A stretch of 64,000 bases of DNA from Nostoc calcicola FACHB-3891. Lineage in GTDB: Bacteria > Cyanobacteriota > Cyanobacteriia > Cyanobacteriales > Nostocaceae. Positions within the stretch are counted from its first letter, which is position 1; the number at the start of each line of letters is the position of its first letter. The position numbers and the translations under genes were made by a program. The notes under the pieces were generated by a model, which saw only the letters and a list, made by a program, of their open reading frames with translations, was not told where the DNA came from and did not search any database. Of this stretch, positions 8,104 to 16,600 are shown piece by piece. The DNA lies in NCBI RefSeq assembly GCF_014697355.1, contig NZ_JACJRQ010000038.1:1-64000 (forward strand), given 5' to 3'.

Positions 8104-8684
8104 AATATTTCGTTAATGATATGCATTGGTAGTTTGGTAAAATATAATACTCATAAAACTGGCTAGGAAACGTGCCAACTCCAAAAAAAAGCCGATAAAG
8201 GCCTATCAATAGGTGGCTCTAAAGCTGCTAACTTCAAAATTGCTGAATTCTAAATTTTGACTCACTACTTTAGTATATTACATTGATAATACACAAAGCT
8301 CCATATCCATTTTATGAGTAGTTGCCTATAAAAAAAGGGATAGAATTATTTATCTGGTAAAATAATATAAATCTTAAGGTTTTTCCAAAATTAATGAAGA
8401 AGGGGAAAGGGTAAGGGGGAAAGGGGTTTTAGGGTTCCCCATATTTAAAAATAGGGGTTTCAAGCATAGACGCTGATTTAGAGTCGCACTACGTGTCCTC
8501 CTAAATCTTCTTTTAATATTCTCCATATTTAAAAATACTTGCTCTATACTATGTGGGGAAAAGTTTTAACTTTAATTCCTTTACCCCTTCCCCTTTCCCC
8601 TTTTCCCCTTCTTGGTAACCTAAATTCAGGAAATATAAAAATACTTTAGTTTCCCAAAAACATCTATTTTTTAAAATATCTGGT
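8104..8684. other. intergenic region with a hairpin-forming repeat
   Basis: No credible gene. Arms GAAGAAGGGGAAAGGG (from 8396) and CCCCTTTTCCCCTTCTT (ending 8613) bound about 220 bases, the same outer ends as the block at 180-447. Inside, two copies of TCCCCATATTTAAAAATA-type or TCTCCATATTTAAAAATA-type sequence occur at about 8435 and 8520. The divergent promoters for the operon to the left and dapF-like gene to the right must lie here. Confidence 0.55.
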
Positions 8685-9536
8685 ATGTTTGCTCAAGTGA
8701 AATACTCCAAATATCACGCTCTCGGAAACGATTATTTAGTTATTTCTCCTCAAGACTTAGCATTTGAATTAACCCCAGAAAAAATTGAGCGAATTTGTCA
8801 TCGAAACTTTGGAATTGGCTCAGACGGCATTTTGTTTGGCCCATTATCATCCAACAATGCCAGATTTGGATTGCGGATTTTTAACCCAGATGGTAGTGAG
8901 GCAGAAAAGAGTGGTAACGGGTTGAGAATCTTTTCTCGCTATTTGTGGGATAACCAGCTTGTTCAAGAAGAAGAGTTTGATATTGATACCCTTGGCGGAC
9001 GAGTTAAAGCGCGGGTTGAGCAGTCGGGTAAAAGTGTTGAAGTAGAAATGGGTCGTGTGAGCTTCCAAAGTGAAAAAATTCCCGTGACAGGACATTCCAG
9101 AGAAGTTCTCACGGAAAGTATTACAGTTGCCGACCAAACCTTTAGCTTTTGTGCAGCCACCATTGGAAATCCACATTGCGTTATCCAGTTACCTGAAGTC
9201 ACACCCGAAATTGCCAAGCAGTATGGTTGTTTGCTAGAGGTTCATCCTTACTTTCCCAACCGTACTAACGTTCAGTTTATGAAAGTTAAAGATCGCCAAA
9301 ATATTCAAATTGAGATTTGGGAAAGAGGAGCAGGTTACACCTTAGCATCTGGCAGTAGTAGCAGTGCAGCCGCCGCTGTTGCCCACAAATTGAACTTGTG
9401 TGATTCAGAGATCGCAGTTCACATGCCAGGAGGACAAATTGCGATCGCCATCAGTGATGATTTTACCGTCACAATGACCGGCGTCGTCACCAAAGTAGCT
9501 GACGGCTTAATGTCGCCCGAAGTCTTCGAGTATTGA
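8685..9536 (+). CDS. DapF-family protein lacking both catalytic cysteines
   Basis: A 283-residue member of the diaminopimelate epimerase family by full-length pattern: N-terminal KYHALGNDYLVI, NPDGSEAEKSGNGLRI, GNPHCVI, ERGAGYTLASG and a C-terminal MPGG. Genuine DapF epimerises LL- to meso-diaminopimelate with two cysteines, one in CGNG and one in ACGTG. Here both are serine: Ser76 in SGNG and Ser222 in ASGSSSS. The substrate-contact Glu of GAGET is Tyr218. The two-base epimerase mechanism therefore looks impossible or very altered. By analogy with proline-racemase relatives in which Cys changes convert racemases to dehydratases, a different reaction is likely. It stands alone. The true dapF is presumably elsewhere. 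Confidence 0.85.
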   Translation: MFAQVKYSKYHALGNDYLVISPQDLAFELTPEKIERICHRNFGIGSDGILFGPLSSNNARFGLRIFNPDGSEAEKSGNGLRIFSRYLWDNQLVQEEEFDIDTLGGRVKARVEQSGKSVEVEMGRVSFQSEKIPVTGHSREVLTESITVADQTFSFCAATIGNPHCVIQLPEVTPEIAKQYGCLLEVHPYFPNRTNVQFMKVKDRQNIQIEIWERGAGYTLASGSSSSAAAAVAHKLNLCDSEIAVHMPGGQIAIAISDDFTVTMTGVVTKVADGLMSPEVFEY

Positions 9537-9543
9537 GTATGGG

Positions 9544-9656
9544 GCATGGGGCATTGGGAATGGGGAAAGGGAAAGGGGTAAGGGGGAAAGGTTAAATTTA
9601 TCCCTTTACCCTTTACCCTTTAACCTTTTCCCCTCCCCCTTTGCTCCCCACCTCCC
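9544..9656. repeat. G/C-rich dispersed repeat, inverted copy of 17437-17545
   Basis: A block running from GGGCATTGGGAATGGGG through GGTTAAATTTATCCC to CCCCTTTGCTCCCC. It is nearly identical, on the opposite strand, to 17437-17545. It separates the dapF-like gene from the convergent transglycosylase gene and has internal dyad symmetry. Confidence 0.8.
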
Positions 9657-9658
9657 CA

Positions 9659-11854
9659 TCACTGACTCGGCAGCTTTGGATGTGTAGTCGAGTACTTTGC
9701 CACGATGCTCGAAATCTCAGGGTTGTAAAGTCTCAGATAATTCCAGTAATTGCCAAATACTTGACGCACATAATTTTTGGTTTCATCAAAGGGAATATCT
9801 TCGACAAACTCATCTGGATCTTGTGTAGTGTAAGTTTGCAGCCATTTGGAGACATTGCCAGGCCCAGCATTGTAACTGGCGATCGCTAGCAAGGAATTAT
9901 TGTTATATTGCTGATGGGTATGATCCAAATACCATGTACCCAGCATGATGTTGTCATTGGGATTTTCTAAGTTTATTGTTTTGCTATCCAACTTGATTTG
10001 TGGGGCGATCCATTGAGCTGTACTCGGCAATAACTGCATTAAGCCAGTAGCATTCGCCACAGATTTAATTTTTGGTTGAAACCTGGACTCTTGACGAATC
10101 AAGGCGGTGACTAACAGAGGATTGAGTTGACGCTCAGCAGACCACTTTTCAATCTCTCGGAGATAGGGAAATGGATAACGAGCTTGCCAATAAGAGATTT
10201 GTTTGCTCAGGGTTTGATATTGGGCAAGTTCCGCTGGTGTTTCCCGGTCTTCCAATTTAGAAATTTTGTCAATTCCTATGAGATTTTCTCCCCTTGCCAT
10301 CTGCATCAACCCTTCAGTAAATTGCTCTGCTACCGTTGGCTGAATTTTGTTCTGAAATTCTGTTTGCCATTGTAACCAAGCATCACGGTCTTGACCCAAC
10401 AGATACAATTCTTTGAAAGTCTCAGAACCCGCAGGAGGTAATGAACGCTGGGGTGCGACGACTTCCGGCTTCATTAGGCGCACGTTGTCAAAGTTGCCCA
10501 CATTCAACCCCAACATCGTTGCCGATCGCCATGCATAGTAAGAGTAAGGAAACTGGCTAACCACATATTCATAAGCAGTTTGAGACTCCTGCTGTTTTCC
10601 TAGTGAAGCTGCCCATTTACCTACCCAAAATCCGGCTCTCGGAGCCAAAATACTGTTAGGGTTGTTGGTAACAATTGGTTCTGCCCATTGCCAAGCAGCA
10701 ACGTAATCTTTGGCGTTGGCTTTTTCTTGGGCGATTTTCCAGCGATACTCTGCTGCTTCGTCAGAATTGCCGTACTTGCCTATGAGTAATTGCCACGCCG
10801 AACTAGCTGATTTTTGATCTTTGAGTGCTTGGTAAGTTTTGGCTTTTTGTACCAGTGCAGTACCAGCTTGATCGGGGAACTTACTAATTACCTGGTCAAG
10901 ATATGGTAAGGCATCTTTGGGAGTTTTTGCTGTTTCTGCTAATCGCAGTAGCGCAGTTCCAGTTTCTTTGGCTTGGGGAAATTGCTGCACCACTTGTTTA
11001 TAGGTGGCGATCGCTTTTTCTTTATCTTTCCCTCCTACCTGTAATCCCCGTGCGGTGCGGTAGAGGTTGCGGGCGGTTTTGGGTGCTTTGGCATAAGCAT
11101 CCCCCGCTTTGGGAAATTGATTATTTTCCCAATAGGCTGTACCAATGAGTTCCCAGTCTTCGGGTTTCAGGGTAGGCTCTTTGACTAGCCGATCCAAAAC
11201 CCCCACTATGCCTGGTTGATCGTAAGCATATTGTGCCAAAATCAACTGTAATTTTGGCTGATTGGGATTTTCTTGTAAGCGTTTGCGGATAATTTCCCAA
11301 GTCAAAGGATTAGAAGGAAATTGAGCGATCGCGGTTTCCTGTTCCTTTGGTTGGGCAATTAGGTATAAGGCTTTGACTGCGGCCGCTTCTTTGGCATAGA
11401 CTTTCAGCACTTTTCGCCGCAGATCCGAGGCTTTCCCGTCCTCGCCCAGCATATCTTCTGCTTGGGCTTGTTTTAGCAAAATATAAGGCGCGAGAACCGG
11501 ATAGTCTTTCTCTAGTCCTTGGAGTAAAACCAGGGCTTTTTGGGCTTGGGTTCTTTCAATGTAATCACTCGCCAAAAGATAACGAGCGCGATTGCGGTCA
11601 ACAGAAGCGGACTGTTCGGCGATCGCAGCTAGTTTTGCCGCCCGTTCTGGCAAAGATTGTGATACCAGCGGAAAGACCGCTGATTGGGCAACGCTAGCCT
11701 CAGATGTTTGCTCTACTTGGTTATTACCCAATTTGAGCCATTGTCCCAGAGATTTGCCAATCTCAGGCGCTGATACCATTGCCCCAGCTGAAAAGGCAAA
11801 CAGTGCCGCAGCCGCAATTATCGAAATTTGCTTTTTTTGTAATTTCTTCAGCAT
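9659..11854 (-). CDS. soluble lytic murein transglycosylase (Slt-type) with TPR-like region
   Basis: A 731-residue cell-wall enzyme that cleaves the MurNAc-GlcNAc bond with formation of 1,6-anhydroMurNAc. Residues 8-28 are a signal peptide or anchor. Residues about 60-480 form a helical TPR/Slt70-like superhelix with alternating helices (KEKAIATYKQVVQQFP). The catalytic SLT domain is at about 570-705, with the acid Glu588 in RQESRF, ATGLMQLLPSTAQ and ASYNAGPGNV. All family motifs are intact. The protein acts in the periplasm in peptidoglycan turnover. The MltA-type transglycosylase of this window is at 49243. It stands alone, convergent with the DapF-like gene. Confidence 0.95.
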   Translation of the reverse strand: MLKKLQKKQISIIAAAALFAFSAGAMVSAPEIGKSLGQWLKLGNNQVEQTSEASVAQSAVFPLVSQSLPERAAKLAAIAEQSASVDRNRARYLLASDYIERTQAQKALVLLQGLEKDYPVLAPYILLKQAQAEDMLGEDGKASDLRRKVLKVYAKEAAAVKALYLIAQPKEQETAIAQFPSNPLTWEIIRKRLQENPNQPKLQLILAQYAYDQPGIVGVLDRLVKEPTLKPEDWELIGTAYWENNQFPKAGDAYAKAPKTARNLYRTARGLQVGGKDKEKAIATYKQVVQQFPQAKETGTALLRLAETAKTPKDALPYLDQVISKFPDQAGTALVQKAKTYQALKDQKSASSAWQLLIGKYGNSDEAAEYRWKIAQEKANAKDYVAAWQWAEPIVTNNPNSILAPRAGFWVGKWAASLGKQQESQTAYEYVVSQFPYSYYAWRSATMLGLNVGNFDNVRLMKPEVVAPQRSLPPAGSETFKELYLLGQDRDAWLQWQTEFQNKIQPTVAEQFTEGLMQMARGENLIGIDKISKLEDRETPAELAQYQTLSKQISYWQARYPFPYLREIEKWSAERQLNPLLVTALIRQESRFQPKIKSVANATGLMQLLPSTAQWIAPQIKLDSKTINLENPNDNIMLGTWYLDHTHQQYNNNSLLAIASYNAGPGNVSKWLQTYTTQDPDEFVEDIPFDETKNYVRQVFGNYWNYLRLYNPEISSIVAKYSTTHPKLPSQ

Positions 11855-12189
11855 GAATACCCGCTGAAAAGTTCCGATGAATTTCTTGAAACTCTAGCAC
11901 TCCTAACCATCAGTGTTACCAATTTTTAATTTCAGATTTTTAATTTTATGTAGAAAAATACTAATTTTCAATCTTAGGGTTGACAGTTCTTGAGTAAGCA
12001 GCATACATTAAACACCATTACATCTATCCTTGGGAAAAATGTAACAATTTTTATATCATTCCCACGAACATTAAATACACTTAGTAAAAATAAACCAGTT
12101 TCCCTGTTGCCCGTTCCCTGTTCCCTGTTCCCTTTTAATCCTGAATTCTGGCTGGGATAATTTATCAGTTCTGCTGTATCTCTTGCTTA
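11855..12189. other. intergenic region with CCCTGTT heptamers
   Basis: No credible gene. It is AT-rich up to about 12090, then carries a short array of CCCTGTT/CCCGTT units (about 12100-12135). Confidence 0.55.
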
Positions 12190-13095
12190 TCAAGTAAAGT
12201 GATTATCCCGATTCGAGCGCCAAAAAACGCACTGTTTTTGATTTTCAGAAAGCTTGGGAATAATTTTTTGTAAATACTCGTCACTCAATAGAGGTTTACA
12301 ATAAAACGGGTGTTTTGGTGACCTACAAGTGTAGTCAAAAAATATTGTGAATCTATCTGAAGATAAAGGTATTTTCCCTCGATGGAAGATGTTAGCGGTA
12401 TCAGCCATCACCACAGTGCCAGCAACTCCTGGACAAGATTTCCAATTGAATGGTGATATAATCCGTTGCATGGTTTTGTCTCGGATGTAGTTATAGTTAT
12501 ATCTTAGAGAGCAAGCTACCTTTGAATAATAAGATTTGGGAATATATTGAAACGGACCTCCATCATCACTGACATCATTTAAATAAACAATAATTTTGAG
12601 AACTTTTCGGTCTTCTTTATCTACATGCCATAGCCTTGATTTCTGTTCAACTTGATTGGTGATATCTCTACGGAAAGAAGGATAGTGATAAGCCACTGGC
12701 AGACCCAGGAAATTTTCAATAATATTGAGTAAACGTTGTTGGATTCCCCAAAAAAAAATTTGCGGATACTCCATCATTTGCTCAAAAGTAGCATGAATCA
12801 TAAATTCATTTTTATTTCCAGAAATACTTCTGGGTATTTTTGGCATCAAGCTTTGTGCGACTTGAAACATTTCTGGAGTAGAAGGAATAGAAAGTTCTGC
12901 CAATGAAGTTACAACTACTCCTTCATCCTTGAGAGTTTCAACCAAAGTCATATCTGCGCTGGAAATAATAGGTAAATAATCAGTATGCTTGTCTACTGCT
13001 GCTTGATAAATAAGGTCAGCCTTATTGCTCAATAATGGGACTCGATAAAGGTTTTCTAAGATTCGATTACGAACCTTTGTGATAATTTTCTTCAT
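12190..13095 (-). CDS. PhyH-like 2-oxoglutarate/Fe(II) oxygenase
   Basis: A 301-residue protein with the iron-binding facial triad of phytanoyl-CoA-dioxygenase-type enzymes: His157-x-Asp159 in WHVDKED and His238 in FHRG, with Arg248 (SSDRFTIFFDY) placed to bind 2-oxoglutarate. The sequence around GPFQYIPKSYY is the typical stretch between the two motifs. Such enzymes hydroxylate small molecules, lipids or natural-product intermediates; the substrate is not deducible. There is no signal peptide. The gene is alone, in AT-rich surroundings. It could belong to a secondary-metabolite or lipid pathway, but no such genes are adjacent. Confidence 0.85.
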   Translation of the reverse strand: MKKIITKVRNRILENLYRVPLLSNKADLIYQAAVDKHTDYLPIISSADMTLVETLKDEGVVVTSLAELSIPSTPEMFQVAQSLMPKIPRSISGNKNEFMIHATFEQMMEYPQIFFWGIQQRLLNIIENFLGLPVAYHYPSFRRDITNQVEQKSRLWHVDKEDRKVLKIIVYLNDVSDDGGPFQYIPKSYYSKVACSLRYNYNYIRDKTMQRIISPFNWKSCPGVAGTVVMADTANIFHRGKIPLSSDRFTIFFDYTCRSPKHPFYCKPLLSDEYLQKIIPKLSENQKQCVFWRSNRDNHFT

Positions 13096-13413
13096 CTTGC
13101 CTATTATAATTTATTGATGAATAACTCAATTTTTACTTTAATAAACACGTTTAATTTTATAAAAATACATGATTGGTGTATTATTGTTTGTTATAGTTTA
13201 TTACTATACTTTGTTAATAAAAATTTTAAAATATATCTAAAAGCAGATTTCGTTACCTGTGCGTAAGTCCTGCTAATAAGTCTTTAACTGAACCTGATAT
13301 AAGTGCGATCGCCCTTTGATTAGAAGTAGCGCATTGTTCTAAGAGTGGAAAAGCTGTCCGCATTCCTCTAAATTAGAGATAATATTTCTACGATCGGTAA
13401 TTCTCTATCATCT
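13096..13413. other. AT-rich intergenic region
   Basis: Divergent spacer between the oxygenase and the Uma2 gene, very AT-rich at 13100-13240. I see no gene or clear regulatory motif. Confidence 0.5.
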
Positions 13414-14034
13414 ATGACTCAAGCCATACCCAAGCTAGTAACCTTTGAGGAATTTGTCGATTGGCTACCCGAAACTCGGCGAGTACGCTACGAACTACAT
13501 AACGGAGATATTATTGAGATGACCCAACCAGTAGGGGAACACGAAGGAGTAAAGGGTTTTTTAGCAAGAAAAGTAACAGTTGAGTTTGACAGATTAGACC
13601 TCCCCTACTTGATACCCAATCAAGTTATCGTTAGACCTCCTGAAAAAGATTCTGGTTATTTGCCAGATGTGTTGGTGCTAAACAGTGCAAATCTAGCAAA
13701 CGAAAAATTATGGCAAAAAGAATCTACTGTTAGTTTGGGTGCATCGATACCTTTGGTAATTGAGGTTGTATCAACCAACTGGCGGGACGATTACTACTTA
13801 AAATTTGCTGATTATGAAGAGATGGGTATCCCTGAATACTGGATTGTCGATTATGCAGCCTTGGGTGGACGTAATTTTATCGGTAACCCCAAGCAACCGA
13901 CAATCTCTCTTTGCAACTTGGTTGATGGCGAATATCAGATAAGTAAGTTTCGAGATAGCGATCGCATTGTCTCCCAAACTTTTCCCGAATTGAATCTCAC
14001 CCCAAACCAGATTTTTCAAGCTGCTGTAGTCTAG
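13414..14034 (+). CDS. Uma2-family (DUF820) putative endonuclease
   Basis: A 206-residue protein of the Uma2 family, which has a PD-(D/E)XK-type restriction-endonuclease fold and is extremely expanded in cyanobacteria. The core residues are visible: Asp85 in GYLPDVLVL, Glu117 in LVIEVVS and Lys130 in YYLKFADYEEMGIPEYWIVD. The N-terminal TFEEFVDWLP...YELHNGDIIEM is the family signature. The real biological role of Uma2 proteins is poorly known; some have been proposed to be linked with mobile elements. It is intact and stands alone. It ends 3 bases before the convergent FAD monooxygenase gene. Confidence 0.92.
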   Translation: MTQAIPKLVTFEEFVDWLPETRRVRYELHNGDIIEMTQPVGEHEGVKGFLARKVTVEFDRLDLPYLIPNQVIVRPPEKDSGYLPDVLVLNSANLANEKLWQKESTVSLGASIPLVIEVVSTNWRDDYYLKFADYEEMGIPEYWIVDYAALGGRNFIGNPKQPTISLCNLVDGEYQISKFRDSDRIVSQTFPELNLTPNQIFQAAVV

Positions 14035-14037
14035 CGT

Positions 14038-15297
14038 TTATCGTTTTGCTAATTCTGGAGTCCGCCCTTTCAAACCGATCATCAACTTCAGCATAAATAC
14101 CTTTAACATCGGTACTCGCTGCAACAGCCATAAACCCAAGCGACGAACCAGCACCACAGGTAAGAAATTATTAGAAAACATCCGATCTAACAAATCGGTG
14201 AAACCCAAAATCGTCAGGTTTTCTAGTTTGCGCCAGCGTTCGTAACGTTTGAGAATGTGAATCTCGCCAATATCTTTACCCGCCTTGTGGGCTGCTTGTA
14301 TGACTTGTGCCAAAGCAGCTGCATCTCGAATACCCAAATTTAAACCTTGTCCGCCCACAGGATGACAGTTGTGTGCAGCATCACCAATTAATGCTAGTCG
14401 GGGAAGAACATAGCGATCGCTTTGCATGAGTTGTACCTGAAAAATAAAGCGATCGCCCAGTAGTTCCAATTTACCCATGCGATCGCCATAGCGACGGGTT
14501 AATTCTCTTAAAAATTGCTCATCATCTAACGCACATAAAGCTTTTGCTTCTTCGTGAGGGGCTGTCCACACAATCCGGCAACGGTTCCCCGGTAAAGGTA
14601 AAATTGCAAAAGGCCCGCTAGACCAAAATCTTTCGTAGGCAGTGTTATTGTGGGGTTTTTCGGGCTTGACAAATGCGACGATGCAAGACTGCCAATATTT
14701 CCAGCCAGAGGTTTTGATCCCAGCAGCTTGACGAATCGGCGATCGCGATCCATCTGCGGCTACGAGTAATTTACTCTTGAGAGTTCGTAACTCACCAGCA
14801 ACTTTAATATCTATGCTTACAGCGTCCCGTTGGTACTGGGTATTTACCACCTCAGCCGGACACAGATAAGTCACATTTGGACAATCTTGGACAAACTCCT
14901 GTAGCGGCTGCAACAGCGCTTGGTGTTCCGCCACATAACCCAACTCTGGCGTACCTATATCATCTGTGTCAAATTCCACCACACCGGGATAATCAGCATC
15001 AGAAAGACAAACCCGGCAATATTTGGCGATTTGAGGCAACATTTTGTCCCAAATTCCAATTCCTTGGTAAATTAGCGACGAAAGCATGTGAACTGCATAG
15101 GCTTGACCCTTGGCTACCGCCGCCGATGCCACTTTTGCCTCAATTAGCAGCACACTCAAACCAGAATCTTTTAAGGCGGAGGCTAGAGTTAAGCCAACAA
15201 TTCCACCGCCAACAATTACCAAATCATATTCGTATCCCCGCTTATTTGATAGTGTTTGGGGAGAGTCAAGAGTTTGATTAAGCTTTGCTAGCGCCAT
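14038..15297 (-). CDS. FAD-dependent monooxygenase, UbiH/COQ6 type
   Basis: A 419-residue flavoprotein hydroxylase. The N-terminal Rossmann motif is VIVGGGIVGLTLA (about 27-39), and the second FAD motif LIGDAAHNCHPVGGQGLN lies at about 303-320, with the family segment ADGSRSPIRQ at about 181. Related proteins hydroxylate the ring of ubiquinone precursors. In cyanobacteria, members of this class are candidates for plastoquinone-related or other aromatic hydroxylations; the substrate is inferred from family only. The C-terminal region is helical and may contact membrane. No pathway gene lies next to it. Confidence 0.9.
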   Translation of the reverse strand: MALAKLNQTLDSPQTLSNKRGYEYDLVIVGGGIVGLTLASALKDSGLSVLLIEAKVASAAVAKGQAYAVHMLSSLIYQGIGIWDKMLPQIAKYCRVCLSDADYPGVVEFDTDDIGTPELGYVAEHQALLQPLQEFVQDCPNVTYLCPAEVVNTQYQRDAVSIDIKVAGELRTLKSKLLVAADGSRSPIRQAAGIKTSGWKYWQSCIVAFVKPEKPHNNTAYERFWSSGPFAILPLPGNRCRIVWTAPHEEAKALCALDDEQFLRELTRRYGDRMGKLELLGDRFIFQVQLMQSDRYVLPRLALIGDAAHNCHPVGGQGLNLGIRDAAALAQVIQAAHKAGKDIGEIHILKRYERWRKLENLTILGFTDLLDRMFSNNFLPVVLVRRLGLWLLQRVPMLKVFMLKLMIGLKGRTPELAKR

Positions 15298-15430
15298 TGT
15301 GAAGATAAATTACAGCATCTTAATCTTATTTTGACGCGATCGCGGCTTTTTGAGCAAGGTAAAAGGGAGTAGGGATTAGGAATTGGGGATTAGTAAATCT
15401 TAAGTGACAAGACTAAAGTTGTGGATTATC

Positions 15431-15744
15431 GATGGTTGCCCGAATTTAATAAACGACTGCCCGAATTCAATAAACGACTACCCGAATTCAATAAACGACT
15501 ACCCGAATTCAATAAACGACTGCCCGAATTCAATAAACGACTACCCGAATTCAATAAACGACTGCCCGAATTCAATAAACGACTGCCCGAATTCAATAAA
15601 CGACTACCCGAATTCAATAAACGACTGCCCGAATTCAATAAACGACTGCCCGAATTCAATAAACGACTACCCGAATTCAATAAACGACTGCCCGAATTCA
15701 ATAAACGACTGCCCGAATTCAATAAACGACTACCCGAATTCAAT
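15431..15744. repeat. 21-bp tandem array, about 15 units
   Basis: The unit is CCCGAATTCAATAAACGACT plus one variable base, repeated about 15 times with almost no other change; only the first unit differs (GAATTTAAT). The variable base is G or A and follows the order G,G,A,A,G,A,G,G,A,G,G,A,G,G,A. The last nine units thus show a 63-bp higher-order pattern (GGA three times). Because 21 is a multiple of three, open frames arise on both strands, but they read through a repeat and are not convincing genes. Every full unit carries an EcoRI-type GAATTC. Confidence 0.95.
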
Positions 15745-15804
15745 GAACAACAGTATTTGTAGGGTGTGTTAGGGACTGACAAATAAAAAAATATACAACT
15801 TTTC

Positions 15805-15864
15805 TTGTGGGGTGGGCGTCTCGCCCGCCCGTGGAAAGGGGCGGACAAGATGTCCACCCCACAA
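15805..15864. repeat. TTGTGGGGTGGGCG palindrome
   Basis: Inverted repeat with outer arms TTGTGGGGTGG and CCACCCCACAA and an internal GGGCG/CGCCC hairpin. The right half recurs identically at 5367-5392, and a compact version is at 41501-41531. Confidence 0.75.
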
Positions 15865-15878
15865 GAGTGGATAATTTA

Positions 15879-15980
15879 TACCAATTCAAACAATCTTTGC
15901 AACACATCGATCATCTGTAGGGGCGAACGGCCGTTCGCCCCTACCCAATCTATCTGTCGCATTCTTTTTTCTAATTGGTA
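15879..15980. mobile_element. 102-bp MITE, TACCAATT ends, TTA flanks
   Basis: It has the same terminal sequences (TACCAATT at 15879, AATTGGTA ending 15980) and the same TTA direct flanks (15876-15878 and 15981-15983) as the element that broke the DUF4365 gene at 5020. The interior differs: it carries the 28-bp perfect palindrome GTAGGGGCGAACGG/CCGTTCGCCCCTAC at 15917-15944, apparently one repeat inside another. Confidence 0.7.
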
Positions 15981-15983
15981 TTA

Positions 15984-16328
15984 TTTCTTGGTAATCCCTT
16001 AGGCGTAAGCCGTAACGCACCAAAGCCTTAAGAATGGTGCCGTACTCTCGCCGATAACGCACCCTACTAGCTATTTTAGTCTTGACACGCCACTACATAT
16101 CTTTTCAAAAATCAAATATTAGTCCTATAGTAGAACTATTTTTGAGTATTGTATTGTATCCCTAATTAATTATTCGCGAACAGAAAGATCCTCGACTTTT
16201 TGGAAAATTCAAGTCGGGGATCTTAGCTTTTGGATTGCAGCAGGGTCAAATAATGGAATTGTTTGGGAAGTAAAACGAAGACTTAACTTGAGTGCAGAAA
16301 TACTACAAATTATTGCAGTTCATAGTCA
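15984..16328. other. intergenic repeat-rich region with hairpin
   Basis: No gene. It holds degenerate copies of the GGTGCGTTA palindrome (about 16005-16065) and a 14-bp stem AAGATCCTCGACTT (16185-16198) with AAGTCGGGGATCTT (16211-16224). The stem is placed downstream of the minus-strand His-rich ORF and could serve as its terminator. Confidence 0.5.
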
Positions 16329-16496
16329 CTATTTATGAACTTTATGATGCCTGTGGTGTCTGTAATATTTATGATGAACTTTGGCAGCTTTTGTCCTACT
16401 ATGGTGGATAGTTCCAGCTTGAACAGCAGGTACAGAAATAGCTACAGGGGCAGCAAATATTAAAGCCAAAACTAAAGCCTTAGCGAAGTTATTCAC
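16329..16496 (-). CDS. small secreted histidine-rich basic peptide
   Basis: A 55-codon frame with a GTG start at 16496 and an AAGGA ribosome-binding site 7-8 bases upstream. Residues 1-27 form a clean signal peptide (MNNFAKALVLALIF..., cleavage near VQA/GT). The mature part of about 28 residues is almost wholly His, Lys, Arg and Tyr, with nine His arranged mainly as HH pairs (IHHSR, VHHKYY, RHHRHHKVHK). Such a composition could bind metal ions or polyanions such as heparin-like polysaccharides in the periplasm. The call as a gene rests on the signal peptide, ribosome-binding site and frame. The function is unknown. It is transcribed downstream of yebC with about 100 bases between. Confidence 0.6.
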   Translation of the reverse strand: MNNFAKALVLALIFAAPVAISVPAVQAGTIHHSRTKAAKVHHKYYRHHRHHKVHK

Positions 16497-16600
16497 TTGA
16501 GATTCCTTATGAATTAATCAACAGTTCAACTATCCAATAGCCATATGTCACGAGGTTGTAATTGATGTGAATCTTTCATGTCTCTTTTGACAGATGTTGA

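Noticed and set aside
15404..15857. Three overlapping frames (113-143 codons) through the 21-bp array
   Set aside because: They exist only because the unit is a multiple of three; the peptides are pure repeats with no ribosome-binding site or domain.
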